Source: Paramecium tetraurelia (lineage: Eukaryota; Ciliophora; Oligohymenophorea; Peniculida; Parameciidae). From it: a DNA stretch of 64,000 nucleotides. Every line of letters starts with the position of its first letter. Position 1 is the stretch's first letter. A program made the position numbers and the translations under genes. Below, piece by piece: positions 63,195 to 64,000 of this stretch. The DNA is taken from positions 124,001 through 188,000 of the forward strand of contig NW_001799388.1 of the NCBI RefSeq assembly GCF_000165425.1, given 5' to 3'. The notes beneath the pieces were generated by a model. It was not told where the DNA came from and searched no databases. It was given only the letters and a program-made list of their open reading frames with translations.

Positions 63195-64000
63195 TCAAAT
63201 TTGTATAGGTATTCTTTGTAAATTTTGGGGCTTCCCAAATGGACCTTATAAAGGAGAGAAATTAGCGGCGTTAATTCTAGAGGGTGATTACAAAGGGGAG
63301 ACACATGATTATACAAATCTACTCTTTTGATCTTGAGGTGATTTAAGCTCTAATTTTGGACTTTATAAAGGTGAAGTTGTTCGGGAATCCCCTTGAGAAG
63401 GAATGCTGCCCAAACTACTCTAACTTCCGTATTGTTAGAAAACTGTTATATGTTTTCTAAAGAACGAACTTTATTTAATTTGATCTATAGAATATCTCTT
63501 AATAGGGTTTGGATCTAACATTCCTCTTAATAAATCAAGACATTCAATAGTAAATTGAAATTTAGTTAAATCTACCCATCCATTAAAATTGGCCATAACT
63601 GTTTAATCATAATTATTTGAATCGAATGGTCCTTTACCTACTAACAAGTAGTAGAACAGTATTCCACAACTATAGATATCAACTTTATAATCATAAATTT
63701 TATCTTGCAATAATTCCGGTGCAACAAATCCGGGAGTACCGCATCTTGTAAACATGTACTTGCAATCCTTTCTGAAGTAATCAGCCAATCCAAAATCAGC
63801 TAATACCACCTATTCTATCATTCCTTGCTCTCTCAGAATGATGTTTTCGGGCTTTATGTCTCTATGAATAATCCCATGAGAATGTATGTAGTTCAAGGCT
63901 TCTATCACTTATTGAATCACTATGAAAGCTCCATACTCTGAAAAGGTTCGAGTCTTCTTCAATTCTTAATGAAGCTCCCCTCCATTGAACAGCTATTGAA
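63195..64000 (-). CDS. PH/kinase family copy 3, 5' end beyond window
   Basis: The reading frame enters at the window edge inside the kinase domain ([20 protein letters not shown]) and continues through [62 protein letters not shown] and a Ser/Pro/Gln-rich tail in which SPLQSP or SPLQGP recurs three times, to TGA 63195-63197. It is clearly the same family as the two copies downstream. Catalytic HRD, DFG and APE are intact. The N-terminal PH-like part would lie outside the window. Confidence 0.88.

Noticed and set aside
63002-63316. Minus-strand 104-aa and plus-strand 62-aa ORFs
   Set aside because: They overlap the Ser/Pro-rich tail of the third kinase in other frames and look random.

Overview
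The window reads as ciliate macronuclear DNA, almost certainly Paramecium. It is strongly AT-rich. Genes are open only if TAA and TAG are read as glutamine, with TGA as the sole stop. Coding regions are broken by very short introns (mostly 19-29 nt, GT...AG), and neighbouring genes lie a few to a few hundred bases apart on both strands. I translated with that code and accepted an exon chain when removing the introns left a length divisible by three with one terminal TGA. Most of the genes below pass that test; exceptions are marked.

Layout. 0.3-10 kb: a Gln-rich protein, ribosomal protein eL29, an unknown 633-aa protein, a dual-specificity-phosphatase-like protein that has lost its catalytic Arg, a kelch protein and a multi-pass membrane protein. 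11-17 kb: a long coiled-coil protein, the GPI transamidase catalytic subunit (GPI8/PIG-K), mitochondrial ribosomal bL20, autophagy protease ATG4 and the 22-codon ribosomal eL41. 17.6-25 kb: an SNF1/AMPK-type kinase, a highly divergent histone H4 variant, an ANTH-domain endocytic adaptor, a trichocyst matrix protein and a large polytopic membrane protein. 26-33.8 kb: an EGF-TM-RING ubiquitin ligase, a membrane J-protein, ciliary CFAP74 and a DNAJC7-like TPR/J co-chaperone. 33.8-45 kb: a decayed voltage-gated cation channel, a C2H2 zinc-finger protein with a His-rich tail, a tubulin-deglutamylase-type carboxypeptidase, a CHAP amidase, a decayed pseudokinase, a RanBP2 zinc-finger protein and a tandem pair of Tubby genes, one canonical and one divergent. 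45-64 kb: an IRE/MAST-like AGC kinase with an N-terminal zinc motif, several unknown genes, a calpain, a secreted cyclophilin, and a tandem array of three PH-like-plus-kinase genes, the last cut by the window edge.

The genes do not form an operon-like system. Several serve typical ciliate biology: cilia (CFAP74, deglutamylase, Tubby), regulated secretion (trichocyst matrix protein), Ca2+-linked proteolysis and signalling kinases. No mobile element, rRNA or CRISPR array was seen and I recognised no tRNA. The most unusual items are the H4 variant, the two Tubby genes side by side, possible 16-17 nt introns, divergent genes whose start codons are only 9 and 15 nt apart, and two decaying paralogs.
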